Assembly (NCBI GenBank): GCA_028532765.1
Contig: JAQQAR010000016.1
Location: 46,599 to 110,598, forward strand
Length of the DNA: 64,000 bases
From: Sphaerochaetaceae bacterium
Lineage (GTDB): Bacteria > Spirochaetota > Spirochaetia > Sphaerochaetales > Sphaerochaetaceae
Direction: 5' to 3'
The position numbers were made by a program, and so were the translations under genes. Positions 1 to 9,231 of this stretch are shown one piece after another (within the stretch, counting starts at the first letter, position 1; the number at the start of each line of letters is the position of its first letter). The notes beneath the pieces were generated by a model, which had not been told where the DNA came from, ran no database searches, and saw only the letters and a program-made list of their open reading frames with translations.

Positions 1-1
1 T

Positions 2-874
2 GCTGTGGTACTGAAATCCATCTTTGAAGAACAGATTGAATTGGACAGTGAGTCAGCTGTGGATGAGTCAGATGCCTATCTCACTCACGCAGATGCCTAT
101 GGATTCATGAAACATGCAAGCATGGAACAGCAAATCGATGCATACCTGTCCTTGCTCGAGGATGCCAAACAGGCGTTGGATATTCCCGTTATTGCCAGTA
201 TTAACTGCAAGCAGAATGGTAGCTGGATTGAATATGCAAAACGCTTTGTAGCCTGCGGTGCTGATGCAATCGAGTTGAACCACTACGTGGTGGCGGCAGA
301 TGTTGAGGTGGAAGGAGCAACCCTTGAGAAGGAGTATCTCTCCCTCGTAAAGAGTGCCAGAAAGCAGCTCAAGCTTCCCATCAGTCTGAAAATGGGGCCA
401 GCTTTCTCTTCTTTGGCAAATATGCTCAGACGGTTTGACGAACTCTCCATTGATGGAGTGGTGCTGTTCAACCGTTTCTATAGCCCTGATATTGATATCA
501 ACAAACTTGCTTTGGTTCCTGCACAGATGATAAGCAGCAAGGATGAATACGCCTTAAGTCTTCGTTGGACTGCACTGATGAGTGATGAAATCCGTTATGA
601 TATTTGTGCTGCTACCGGTATTCACAGTGGAAGCACTGTGGTAAAGCAGTTGCTTGCCGGAGCGAAGGCCGTCCAGTTGTGCTCCGTTTTGCTTAAGCAA
701 GGACTCTCTTCTGTATCAAAGATTGAGAAGGAGCTCTCCGACTGGATGGATTCACACGCATACTCCAGTATCTCTGACTTCAATGGCAAGTTGGCCCAGG
801 AAAGGATGGCTGACCCAGCTAAATGGGAACGAGTCCAGTACATGAAGTCAATTCTGGAAGCTCAAAAGGGTTGA
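2..874 (+). CDS. Dihydroorotate dehydrogenase-like protein, 5' end missing
   Basis: The reading frame is open from the first bases of the window (codons A-V-V-L-K-S from position 2), so the GTG at 5 is an internal valine and the real start lies upstream. The 290 remaining codons have the FMN-dependent TIM-barrel pattern of the dihydroorotate dehydrogenase family: VLKSIFEEQI near the start, an IASINC strand, an ELNHY stretch and a late glycine-rich phosphate-binding segment (ATGIHSG, then LLAGAKAVQLCSVLL). Full-length relatives are about 320-330 residues, so roughly 35 residues are missing. Many members of this branch are annotated only as 'dihydroorotate dehydrogenase-like' and a pyrimidine role is not certain. 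The stop lies 3 bases before the next gene, so the two are probably co-transcribed. Confidence 0.85.
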   Translation, partial: AVVLKSIFEEQIELDSESAVDESDAYLTHADAYGFMKHASMEQQIDAYLSLLEDAKQALDIPVIASINCKQNGSWIEYAKRFVACGADAIELNHYVVAADVEVEGATLEKEYLSLVKSARKQLKLPISLKMGPAFSSLANMLRRFDELSIDGVVLFNRFYSPDIDINKLALVPAQMISSKDEYALSLRWTALMSDEIRYDICAATGIHSGSTVVKQLLAGAKAVQLCSVLLKQGLSSVSKIEKELSDWMDSHAYSSISDFNGKLAQERMADPAKWERVQYMKSILEAQKG

Positions 875-877
875 ACC

Positions 878-2014
878 ATGAATATTGAACAATATAAAGA
901 CATAGCCCCCTATAGGGGGTCGGATGTTCGTGAAGCAATTGAACGTGTCCTAAAGGATAAGGATGCGCTTCTGAAGATTCTCTCCTCGCTCGGACCTGTT
1001 GAAACAGAAGCGGAACGGCAACAGGTAGAGGCCTACGCCAAATACATAGTATCTCAACTGGAAACAGTGACGAGCTATGATGAGTTCCAGGAGCGCATAA
1101 CCGCTGGGGTGTTTCTGCCTGCCATTATCGACAAGAGCGTTGATACCTTCTCATTTGATGGAATGCAGCAGATTGAGAATGATAAAGCGTACCTGTTTAT
1201 GAGCAATCACCGTGATATCGTACTCGATTGTGCCCTGATTGACCTTGCACTCTATAAAGGTGGAAAGATGTTCTGTGAGATGGCAATCGGGGATAATCTG
1301 CTGACCAACCAGTTTGTGACCGATCTATTCAAGCTTAATGGTGGGGTGACCGTTAAACGTACACTTCCCATGCGGGAGAAATATCTGGAATCAATCAGAC
1401 TGAGTGCCTATTTTGTTGAGTTGATCACCGAAGAGAACAAATCCATCTGGGTTGCCCAGAAGAGTGGGAGGGCAAAGGATGGCATAGATGTAACTACACC
1501 TGCAATCATCAAAATGCTGCATCTTTCCCAGAAGAAAAAGGGAGTCTCTTTTTCCCAGGTGGTGAACAGTTGTCGAATCGTTCCTGTGGCAGTGAGCTAC
1601 GAGTATGATCCCTGCGATTTGATCAAGGCAGGGGAGGAAGTTACACGTCTCGCGAAGGGTGAGCAAGCGAAGAAGCGCTATGAGGACCTGATTTCCATCT
1701 CCCGCGGCCTGAAAGGGTATAAGGGGAATATCCACATTGCCTTCGGTACTCCCCTGGAAGGGGATTGGGAGAATTCCGACCAGGTAGCCCAAGAGGTTGA
1801 CCGGCAGATCCATACCCTCTACAAGCTCTGGCCCACCAATCTGTTTGCCTATGACTACCTGCATAACAGCACACAGTTCCAGGACTCCTATCGGGATTTT
1901 GACAGCGAAGCTTTCCTCTACCGCTTCAAGGGTACTCGTGAGGAGGTACGGCAATTTGCGCTCAACACCTATGCGAATCCAGTTGCATCATACTTGGCTG
2001 CACAAGAAAAGTAG
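878..2014 (+). CDS. PlsC-type acyltransferase (glycerol-3-phosphate/lysophosphatidate family)
   Basis: A 378-residue protein with the acyltransferase core around residues 95-300. The motif SNHRDIVLD near residue 110 is the His/Asp catalytic block, here of the NHRD variant seen in a branch of 1-acyl-glycerol-3-phosphate acyltransferases. Further conserved blocks are NGGVTVKR and IWVAQKSGRAKDG. By family it would move a fatty acyl group onto a glycerol-phosphate acceptor at the inner face of the membrane. There is no clear transmembrane helix, so it may be peripheral. It starts 3 bases after the upstream stop, and its end overlaps the following lipoprotein gene by 44 bases, which suggests one operon. 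Acceptor and donor are not deducible from sequence. Confidence 0.85.
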   Translation: MNIEQYKDIAPYRGSDVREAIERVLKDKDALLKILSSLGPVETEAERQQVEAYAKYIVSQLETVTSYDEFQERITAGVFLPAIIDKSVDTFSFDGMQQIENDKAYLFMSNHRDIVLDCALIDLALYKGGKMFCEMAIGDNLLTNQFVTDLFKLNGGVTVKRTLPMREKYLESIRLSAYFVELITEENKSIWVAQKSGRAKDGIDVTTPAIIKMLHLSQKKKGVSFSQVVNSCRIVPVAVSYEYDPCDLIKAGEEVTRLAKGEQAKKRYEDLISISRGLKGYKGNIHIAFGTPLEGDWENSDQVAQEVDRQIHTLYKLWPTNLFAYDYLHNSTQFQDSYRDFDSEAFLYRFKGTREEVRQFALNTYANPVASYLAAQEK

Positions 2015-2600
2015 TGTTTTTCTGCTTCTTCTTTGTATCCTTCTTCTTGCTTCCTGCAGGAAGGAGGAGATTGTCGTAGTCAATCTGGAACATGAGAAGT
2101 CCCTTGTATTCGATCTTGAAACAGGCCTGAGTAGTGAACACTTATCTCTCTCTTTCGATCTCCTGGGAGAGGAGAGACCTGTTCAGGTACGCCTCTCCTC
2201 ATCAAACGAGGTCTCAAGCTGGATTATCGATATCAGAGGGGAAAGGACCTCCCCAGATACTGCCCAGTACCGAGTTGGGCCTCTTACCATGGGAGAAGGA
2301 ATACCGTTTTCTCCTGGAGTGTATGAGGTCAACATCATCAATGAGGATGGAATCATACGAAGCGAACAAATCGAACTTTCTCCTTCACTGATGGATAAAA
2401 TTCCAGGGGAAATACCTCACTACGATGAGGAATCAGGTACATTGTCCGCGATCCCTGTTCCCAGTCAACTTACCCGGTATGATGAGACAGGTAGGTTTCT
2501 CTCGACGCTTTCCTTGGACGAGGATTCCTATACCATGAGAGAAGAGGATTTCTCCTTGGCCATCATCACCGACAACATTACCTATCTTGTGCAACGTTAG
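1971..2600 (+). CDS. Putative lipoprotein, unknown function
   Basis: About 209 residues, starting at the ATG at 1971 inside the end of the acyltransferase gene. The start MRIQLHHTWLHKK is followed by a very hydrophobic stretch (FLLLLCILLLA) and a lipobox LLASC, so the mature protein should begin at that Cys as a lipoprotein. The rest is soluble, acidic and beta-rich by eye. No catalytic motif is recognised. The frame is open further upstream, but the signal sequence fixes the start near 1971 (a TTG at 1983 is an alternative). Its stop overlaps the convergent mutL stop by 4 bases. Confidence 0.75.
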   Translation: MRIQLHHTWLHKKSSVFLLLLCILLLASCRKEEIVVVNLEHEKSLVFDLETGLSSEHLSLSFDLLGEERPVQVRLSSSNEVSSWIIDIRGERTSPDTAQYRVGPLTMGEGIPFSPGVYEVNIINEDGIIRSEQIELSPSLMDKIPGEIPHYDEESGTLSAIPVPSQLTRYDETGRFLSTLSLDEDSYTMREEDFSLAIITDNITYLVQR

Positions 2601-4369
2601 GTACGCTGGACAGCCTTCATCAACTCATCCTTGTGGAGCCTGATGACAAAGGTTCTGCCATGCGGACAGGTGGGTTCAGCGAGAGCAAACACCTTTTCAA
2701 GTAGTGAAATGGCCATCATCCGGTCTATTGTGTCCCCTGCCTTGATCGCTGCATGGCATGCAACAATGGCATAGAGTCCTTTCTCGACCTCTTCACTCTC
2801 CCCACTCATCGTCTGTATGAACGAGACCAACTGTTTTTCTACCGAGCGGTAGATTGCTGGGATTGCATGGATTTCCCAGAGGAGGTCATCACTGCGGACC
2901 AGCTTGATTCCCAAATTCAGGTATACATCCAGATTCCCCTGCAGGTAGTTGTCAACATCACGTTCAACCTCAAAGGAGAGGGGAATCATCAGGGACTGTA
3001 CTTCTTTCTTTGCCCGTACCTCATCAAAAAGGATCCTCTCATGCGCTGCATGCTGGTCTACAAGGTAAAGATCATTCTCCTTCTCTGCAACCAGAAAGAG
3101 GTTGAAGGCCTGTCCGAGGTAGGTGAATTGTTTCTGTTCAGCCTGCATATCCCAGATATTCTCAGTTTCTGTGGCACGGGTTGTCTGCATTCCGTCTGAT
3201 TGTAGGATCTCTTTCGCTTTCTGGAACCACTCAGGGTCGATGGGCTTTCTTGCCTCTCCCTGATATCTGCTGCTTCTCTCATGGCTGGATGCATCCACAG
3301 CCCTCTGGTGGGTATAGGTTGCCTTGGGAGTGAGGAGGGGAGTCTGTTCGTCCTGTATCTCTTTTGCAACAATCCGCGGTATGGTGCGACGGACTTGGCT
3401 GGAGATCATTCCCACTACCTGGTGATGAATCTCTGCTTTGTTTCTAAGCTTCACCTCCCGCTTGGTTGGATGGATATTGAAATCGACCAACGTAGGGTCG
3501 ACATCAATGAAAAGATAACAGTAGGGAAAGGCTCCTCCGTGCAGCATCTCTCCGTATCCATAGGTAACTGCCTGTACGAGGGCAAACTCCTCCACAGGTC
3601 TATTGTTCACAAAGATCTTGATATGGGAACGATCACTTCTATAGAGCGCCGGAGAAGAACAGACTGCATAGAGGTTGAAGCGACCTGCGCTGTCATACAG
3701 TTCAATCATCTCGGAGGGAACGATATTCTGGCTGATAGCCAGGACATCCAGAACGCGTTGTTTCTTGTTTGTGGCAGGGAGATCGACGCGGACCTTTCCA
3801 TCAGTGATGAACCGAAATGATCGTTCGGGAAAGGCAAGAGCCTTCTCCTGTAGGACGTAGCGGCACATGGTTGCTTCTGTTGAAGGTCTTTTCAGAAACT
3901 GACGCCTGGCAGGAAGTTCCTTGAACAAGCCCTCAACACTTACCGTTGTTCCTTCTCTGGGTCCACCGGGTTGTACCTCACCTTTTATTCCATTATCCAC
4001 GGTAATCTGAAAAGCATCCTGTCCTTGGTAGCTGCTGGCAATAGTGACGGTGGATACTGCGGCAATGCTGTATAATGCTTCTCCTCGGAAACCCATGCTC
4101 TTGATATGATACAGATCTTCAAGATCATGAACCTTGCTGGTGGCATGGCTCTCACAGAGCAAAGGTAGGTCATCCTTTGCAATGCCCTCTCCATCATCGA
4201 TCAATTTGATCGACTCAAGGCCCCCATCGGTGACACTGGCTACCAGTTGCTTGGCCCCTGCATCCAGTGCATTGTCGAGCAATTCACGAATGACTGAGGC
4301 TGGTCTATCAATAACCTCGCCTGCAGCAATACGCTGCGCTACAAGCGGATCGAGCTTTTGTATTCTCAT
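2597..4369 (-). CDS. mutL: DNA mismatch repair protein MutL
   Basis: 590 residues. The N-terminal GHKL ATPase is clear: the start MRIQKLDPLVAQRIAAGEV, then DNALDAGA (motif I), DDGEGI (motif II) and GFRGEALYSI (motif III). The C-terminal dimerisation/endonuclease region holds DQHAAHE from residue 438, ACHAAIKAGD and CPHGR, the metal-binding set of endonuclease-type MutL. One point is unusual: where the family motif DQHA-x2-E-x4-E has its last Glu, this protein has Asp449. MutL is recruited by MutS and nicks the discontinuous strand. No mutS is in the window. The gene is convergent with the lipoprotein gene. Confidence 0.97.
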   Translation of the reverse strand: MRIQKLDPLVAQRIAAGEVIDRPASVIRELLDNALDAGAKQLVASVTDGGLESIKLIDDGEGIAKDDLPLLCESHATSKVHDLEDLYHIKSMGFRGEALYSIAAVSTVTIASSYQGQDAFQITVDNGIKGEVQPGGPREGTTVSVEGLFKELPARRQFLKRPSTEATMCRYVLQEKALAFPERSFRFITDGKVRVDLPATNKKQRVLDVLAISQNIVPSEMIELYDSAGRFNLYAVCSSPALYRSDRSHIKIFVNNRPVEEFALVQAVTYGYGEMLHGGAFPYCYLFIDVDPTLVDFNIHPTKREVKLRNKAEIHHQVVGMISSQVRRTIPRIVAKEIQDEQTPLLTPKATYTHQRAVDASSHERSSRYQGEARKPIDPEWFQKAKEILQSDGMQTTRATETENIWDMQAEQKQFTYLGQAFNLFLVAEKENDLYLVDQHAAHERILFDEVRAKKEVQSLMIPLSFEVERDVDNYLQGNLDVYLNLGIKLVRSDDLLWEIHAIPAIYRSVEKQLVSFIQTMSGESEEVEKGLYAIVACHAAIKAGDTIDRMMAISLLEKVFALAEPTCPHGRTFVIRLHKDELMKAVQRT

Positions 4370-4413
4370 AGCATGACTCTACCATAGAAGGGATAAAAGG
4401 GCAAAACCTCTCT

Positions 4414-6891
4414 CTAGAACTGTTTATCTAGATTCAGTGAAACTCGTGCGCTGACCACTGGATTTGTGTAGCTTGTTACCTGGGCAGGGTATTGGGCTTT
4501 CAGCTGCAGTGTGAATGGATCGAAGGCATACTGAAGAGAGAGGAAACTTGTGCTGTAAGGGCTCCTCAGCAAGGAGAGAGCATCTTCATTTCCTGCAAAT
4601 ACCTCAGAAAGGTTGCTTATGATACCCAGCTGTGCAAACCCAAGACCGACCTGAAGCCGTTCTTTGGTATAGGAGAGTGAGAACTGACTATAGTCTGCTT
4701 GATGGGCAGCGGAAACAGGAGAAGTAAGATTGGCAAAAGCAAAGCTGGAACTGAACGGGAGGTTGAACAACAGTCTGGCTTGCCAGACCTTCCCCTGTAT
4801 TCGTACATCACCCAATACCTCAACTGCTGCTGAATAACTCGTGTCGAGGAATGAAGCAAACTCATTGGCGATGAGGGGGTGGTTCTCACCCTTGGTGAGC
4901 GAGACCAGTATTTTCGAGAAGAACTGATTCTTCTTCAGCGAGAATCCTGTTCCGACAAGGTAATTGGGGAATATCGAGCCAACAGAGGTATCTATGAAGG
5001 AGTCGGTATCCAAGGTAGGGTAGGCAGGTAGGTATCCGCTTGCATGCAAGAGGAACTTGAACTCAGTGGTTCTTGAGTCAACCACGGGAAACCCAAGGCC
5101 AAGGAATGGATAGGTATTGATGCTCCAGGTAGGACTGTTGTCAATCACAGCAAGGCCGCCAAGTGCTACGGACATGCGATAGCCACTTTTTGGAGTAAAT
5201 CGGAGCAAGGATGAACCAAACTGACGCTCATTATCGGAAAGTGAACCAAAGTAGAGATCATCGAATGTGGTTACCAGGGTAACCGGACCCAAGCTAAGTT
5301 GGTTCAAAACTGCCAGATTCTGGTCAGATATGAGTGACGGTGCATACAAACTGGTCAATTCCGTGGTTATCGGGAATTTTCGATCCAGCGTCAAATAGAA
5401 GGTACTGCTGCTGTAACCGATCCTCAACTTGTCAATGAATGAGAATGCATAGGCTGCCATCTCCAGGCGGGAAGTGGGAACAGGATATGCCGTATTGGTA
5501 TATGTGGAGAAATCCTCAGTCTCGATATTGCCCTGCAATCTGATGCTGAACAAGCCTTTCTCGAAGTAGGGCTTGAGGAATAATTGATGGTGCAAGGAAT
5601 CTGCATTGCTTCCATCAAAGGTAAAGCGATAACCGAACTCCACCCCAAAGGATCCCGTTACTCTCGCTTCTTCTGCAGAAAATGCCAAGGTTGGCCGGGT
5701 AGCCTCTGATGGAGAGGCAAGGGTGATTTCTTCCTCTACTGGCTCCACCACAGCTTCTTCCTCATCAGCAACAGTGGTAGCCTCGGTCTCTGGTACTTCA
5801 ATTTCTTCGACTGTCTCAACATCTACCACTTCCTCTACGAGCGGTATCTCGATGGTGACAGGCTCCTCATCCTTGGTCTCTGTTACCACCACAATTTCCT
5901 CTGCTTCAACCGCTGCTTGGAGTGAGGAAGGGGATGGGGGAACCTGTACGGTTTGAGATACGTTGGAAAAGGTGGGAATTCCTGGTGTCATGGGGCGGAT
6001 GGTGATCTTGATCCTGTCCTTGGGAGGGGGAAGGATGATATTGCTGAACTGGCTTACTCGCTCTGGTATCTTGACCGGTTCCACTTCAACCTGCAGGCTT
6101 TGCAAGCGTTGTGGGATGAATTCTGAAGTTTTGGCAACAGCAATACTGGAAGGCTTGTCAGCCAAAGCCGTAATCGACACACCTTCCACAGGCGGAGGGG
6201 TGAGCGCAATTTTTTCCACGTTGGCCATAGGAGCACGTGGGGTGGTGGGGGCAGTGATCTTATCACTGAGCTCCTGCATGATCTGTTTTGCCAGCATCAT
6301 GTCAGGATAGGTTGCATAGGTAAGATAGTATCCTGTCTCGATAAACTTCAGTCGAGCCATTCTTTCCTGCATGAAAAGCTTTTCAAATGTATTGACTTCC
6401 CGTTTTGCCCCAGTAAGGGCATTGTAGGACTCGACTCTGCCGGTGAAGGTGGTGACACTCTCTTCATCTTCTGTGGTGATGACCAGCATTTCCCCATCTC
6501 CGTGCAGGGTGAAACGTGAAACAGGAGTAGTGACCGTGAGAAATCCATCTTCCATGTCGTAGGTATTGAAGGTTGCTTTACCGCTGACCAAATAGAGGTC
6601 GGGATTGTTGCCAGCCAGGTCACCGGTAACCAATAGTGAATCTTCGAACACATTGATGGTGCCCCGGGGGGTCACGAGAAGAATGGGTGTATCAGGATTA
6701 TGGATAATCCAACCTTCTGCAATGTTTTGCGCTTGTTCACTGGTTGCATCAAGTCGATTTCCCTGGCTGTCGTAGACATGCAGGGCGGCGATGTCACCAT
6801 CACCGATGAATACCTCATCCTCTGCAAAGAGGGTAGTACCACCTATAAGGATCAGCAGAAGCAGAACAATATATTTCACCAATCGTTTCAT
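4414..6891 (-). CDS. FecR-domain protein with C-terminal beta-barrel-like region
   Basis: About 825 residues from the ATG at 6891, which has GGGAG six bases ahead. An upstream in-frame ATG at 6906 lacks that spacing. It has a signal peptide (MKRLVKYIVLLLLILIGG to FAED). Residues about 60-170 resemble a FecR domain (LLVTGDLAGNNPDLYLVSGKA, later TPVSRFTLHGDGEMLVITTEDE). A Pro-rich part follows, then a very acidic Glu/Val/Thr linker (about residues 335-400). The last ~420 residues are aromatic and alternating, like an outer-membrane barrel, and end in LDKQF with a terminal Phe. In proteobacteria FecR senses iron signals. Here there is no sigma factor beside it, so it is more likely structural or a peptidoglycan/envelope protein. 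It is last in the HD-ttcA-like-envelope operon. Confidence 0.75.
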   Translation of the reverse strand: MKRLVKYIVLLLLILIGGTTLFAEDEVFIGDGDIAALHVYDSQGNRLDATSEQAQNIAEGWIIHNPDTPILLVTPRGTINVFEDSLLVTGDLAGNNPDLYLVSGKATFNTYDMEDGFLTVTTPVSRFTLHGDGEMLVITTEDEESVTTFTGRVESYNALTGAKREVNTFEKLFMQERMARLKFIETGYYLTYATYPDMMLAKQIMQELSDKITAPTTPRAPMANVEKIALTPPPVEGVSITALADKPSSIAVAKTSEFIPQRLQSLQVEVEPVKIPERVSQFSNIILPPPKDRIKITIRPMTPGIPTFSNVSQTVQVPPSPSSLQAAVEAEEIVVVTETKDEEPVTIEIPLVEEVVDVETVEEIEVPETEATTVADEEEAVVEPVEEEITLASPSEATRPTLAFSAEEARVTGSFGVEFGYRFTFDGSNADSLHHQLFLKPYFEKGLFSIRLQGNIETEDFSTYTNTAYPVPTSRLEMAAYAFSFIDKLRIGYSSSTFYLTLDRKFPITTELTSLYAPSLISDQNLAVLNQLSLGPVTLVTTFDDLYFGSLSDNERQFGSSLLRFTPKSGYRMSVALGGLAVIDNSPTWSINTYPFLGLGFPVVDSRTTEFKFLLHASGYLPAYPTLDTDSFIDTSVGSIFPNYLVGTGFSLKKNQFFSKILVSLTKGENHPLIANEFASFLDTSYSAAVEVLGDVRIQGKVWQARLLFNLPFSSSFAFANLTSPVSAAHQADYSQFSLSYTKERLQVGLGFAQLGIISNLSEVFAGNEDALSLLRSPYSTSFLSLQYAFDPFTLQLKAQYPAQVTSYTNPVVSARVSLNLDKQF

Positions 6892-6910
6892 AGAAACTCC
6901 CATCATGACA

Positions 6911-8401
6911 TTACAGGATTGATATCTTCACAAGCGTGTCCAGCGAGTATGTAGGTTCAGCATTTTCATCAAAGTGTGCACGTAGTCCGATATCAAATGA
7001 ATAAGGCTTTACCTTGATGACTGTTGTGGAGGAAAGCACCACATTACGCAGTGTTTTCAAGCCCTCAAAGAAACCCTCCCCTGTACTTGTAGGATAAAGC
7101 TTTTCATATTGCAAGTCCAGTGAAACGATATACATAAAGGGTTTATCGATCCTTGCATTTGCAATAAAACTATAGTCGTGGAAGTCATTATCTGTCAGAT
7201 TGCTCTCCATGTGTGCACTCAGGTAGAGACCTTGGCGAGTAAAATTCAATCCCAGTGTGCCGTCAAAATGCAGGGTACCAAGCTCAAGACGGAGTTTCTC
7301 GGTCTCGTCACTCTCTCTCGTCTCGAAATCTGAAGAGTAGTAGTTGGTGTAATAGCTCCCAAACGTAGGAATGGTCAAGCTGGTATTGAACACAAAGAAG
7401 CTTCTCGTATGTCCCCAGAGCCCGTAGCGAAGTGCTGAGCCAAACTGTTTGTTCTGTACGTCGGGAAGCTGAAGCAAGACATCGCTAAATACATGAAGAT
7501 TCAGGAAATCGCGTTCATATATCGGGAGGGAAAAATCGAGGGAAATCATTTCCCTGCCAAAAGGTTCTTCGTCCTCTCCCTGTCTTGGACTGCTTGCATG
7601 AGAGAGCCCTACCTCAAGATCTGAGAACAAGGAGAGGTGAGGATACTCATACAATGGGCGTGCATAAATTCTCCATGCACGCAATGTGGGTTCATACAAG
7701 TCATTGGTAACAAATTCAAAACCAGCGTTGGGTATACCCAGCAGGTTTCCATCTAGCATGATATCAAGTCCGGGCTGACTCTCACGGTATCCTACACTAT
7801 AGTCGAAATAGCTGTTCAACAACGCACCATCACCTAGGGTTATTCCCATCAGCTTCCCGTAACGGATATACAGGGAATCATATCGCTGTCCCCACTGGAT
7901 TGAGCGGATGAATGAACCGTAGTGCTTTGCCACCCTAAGCGCATAATCCTCAAAGATTTCATCCACTTCCCTCTCAGGCAACTCCCACGGGGAGAAATCG
8001 AGCATGAGGCCGAATGGGTCAAACGTTGCCTTTCCCTGGATTTTCAAGTCAAGTTGGAATGATAGGTTCCCAAGGGCGAAATCCGGTTTATAAGCAATGC
8101 TGAAGGAACCATCTGAGGAGGCCATACCTTCCAATAGACTGTCAGAGGTGCTTGGCAGGTAGGGGGTTTCAGTCAGTGTACTATCAGGGGAGGGTTGATC
8201 GAGGTCTGGGGACGTGTCTGGTTCAAGCGATCCTTCTGGATTGCTTGGACTCTCCTCAGATTGTGGGCTTGGCTCCTCAGATACCGTTGTGTCGTCCATT
8301 AGTTGCACTTGCTCGGAGGAAGAATCCATATCCTCAGCGGAAAGTGGCAGGAAGACGGTCAGCAGCACCAAAAAGAAGAGCAAGCAGGCACGATAATGCA
8401 T
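6911..8401 (-). CDS. Predicted outer-membrane protein with acidic Ser/Pro linker
   Basis: About 496 residues. The start was placed at the ATG at 8401 (MHYRACLLFFLVLL) because AGGAGG lies 10 bases ahead. The ATG at 8410 sits almost on top of that site. A signal peptide ends near PLSAED. It is followed by about 75 residues of low-complexity Ser/Glu/Pro/Asp sequence and then about 400 residues with alternating polar and aromatic residues, ending ...LDTLVKISIL. This looks like a periplasmic linker plus an outer-membrane barrel. No named family is recognised. It lies 19 bases upstream of the FecR-domain gene, and both share the barrel-like part, so they may form a pair. Confidence 0.7.
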   Translation of the reverse strand: MHYRACLLFFLVLLTVFLPLSAEDMDSSSEQVQLMDDTTVSEEPSPQSEESPSNPEGSLEPDTSPDLDQPSPDSTLTETPYLPSTSDSLLEGMASSDGSFSIAYKPDFALGNLSFQLDLKIQGKATFDPFGLMLDFSPWELPEREVDEIFEDYALRVAKHYGSFIRSIQWGQRYDSLYIRYGKLMGITLGDGALLNSYFDYSVGYRESQPGLDIMLDGNLLGIPNAGFEFVTNDLYEPTLRAWRIYARPLYEYPHLSLFSDLEVGLSHASSPRQGEDEEPFGREMISLDFSLPIYERDFLNLHVFSDVLLQLPDVQNKQFGSALRYGLWGHTRSFFVFNTSLTIPTFGSYYTNYYSSDFETRESDETEKLRLELGTLHFDGTLGLNFTRQGLYLSAHMESNLTDNDFHDYSFIANARIDKPFMYIVSLDLQYEKLYPTSTGEGFFEGLKTLRNVVLSSTTVIKVKPYSFDIGLRAHFDENAEPTYSLDTLVKISIL

Positions 8402-8477
8402 CCTTTGCATCCCTCCTCCCTCTCTACAATCATCACACAAACCTGTCATGGTTGTAAACAGGCTGGGCGCGACCAAG

Positions 8478-9227
8478 TTACATTCTTGGCTCGTAGTGGT
8501 GTGCTTTGTAAATATGCTCCCTGCTGAGTTTGTCCAGGTGTGACAACTCCTTGACAATAGGCTTGATGCGGGAACGGATATTCGTCTGGTCATAGGGGCA
8601 CACGGGTTTAACCACAGGAAGGTCATACGCTTCTGCCAGTCTCTTGGTAACTGACTCGTGAATCTCTATCATGGGACGAATTACATTGATTTTTCCATCA
8701 AAGAAGGGTTGTACCGGCTGCATCGTAGAGAAGCGACCCCTAAGGCAGAGATTCATCAGGCTGGTTTCCACCAGATCATCCAGGTGGTGTCCCATGGCGA
8801 CCAGATTCATGCCCTCTTCCTCACATCGGGTAAAAAGGATTCTTCTTCTGTTTCTGGAACAGAGATAGCAGTTGAACTCACCTTTGAATGATTCTGGGAA
8901 TTGATGTTCATCAACAATCTTGAAATCATACCCAAGGTCGGTAAAAAAGGTGGTAAGCAAGGCTCGATACTCTTCTGGAATCGGGTGTTCGATCCAGTTG
9001 ATCATAAGAGCCTTGAGTTCATAATTGATGGGTAGCCACTTTCTCCTGATGGAGAGGGCAAGGGCAAGGGCAAGACTGTCCTTGCCTCCGCTGGCGGAGA
9101 GCAGAACGGTATCATTCTCGCGAATCATCGAGTAGGTGTTTATGGCTTTTCCGGTATGCTTGATAAAACGCATAACCCAGGGGGGGATATTCCCCTCCAG
9201 GAGTGTTCTATAGGATAATTTTTCCAT
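8478..9227 (-). CDS. TtcA-like tRNA 2-thiocytidine synthetase family (PP-loop ATPase)
   Basis: 249 residues from the ATG at 9227, which has GGAG ten bases ahead. A TTG at 9254 would lengthen it by 9 residues and run into the upstream gene. The PP-loop SASGGKDSLALALAL adenylates the target base. CYLC and a later Cys in VKPVCPY match the three cysteines that hold the iron-sulfur cluster in TtcA, which thiolates C32 of tRNA. The order PP-loop, MGHHLDDLVET, CxxC, last Cys fits the family. E. coli TtcA is longer (about 310 residues). Assignment to TtcA rather than another member of the TtcA/TilS/Ncs6 group is probable, not certain. It starts 4 bases after the HD gene's stop. Confidence 0.8.
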   Translation of the reverse strand: MEKLSYRTLLEGNIPPWVMRFIKHTGKAINTYSMIRENDTVLLSASGGKDSLALALALSIRRKWLPINYELKALMINWIEHPIPEEYRALLTTFFTDLGYDFKIVDEHQFPESFKGEFNCYLCSRNRRRILFTRCEEEGMNLVAMGHHLDDLVETSLMNLCLRGRFSTMQPVQPFFDGKINVIRPMIEIHESVTKRLAEAYDLPVVKPVCPYDQTNIRSRIKPIVKELSHLDKLSREHIYKAHHYEPRM

Positions 9228-9231
9228 GTAA

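Noticed and set aside
1391..1954. Minus-strand open frame of 187 codons
   Set aside because: Lies opposite the acyltransferase catalytic region; no signal for translation.
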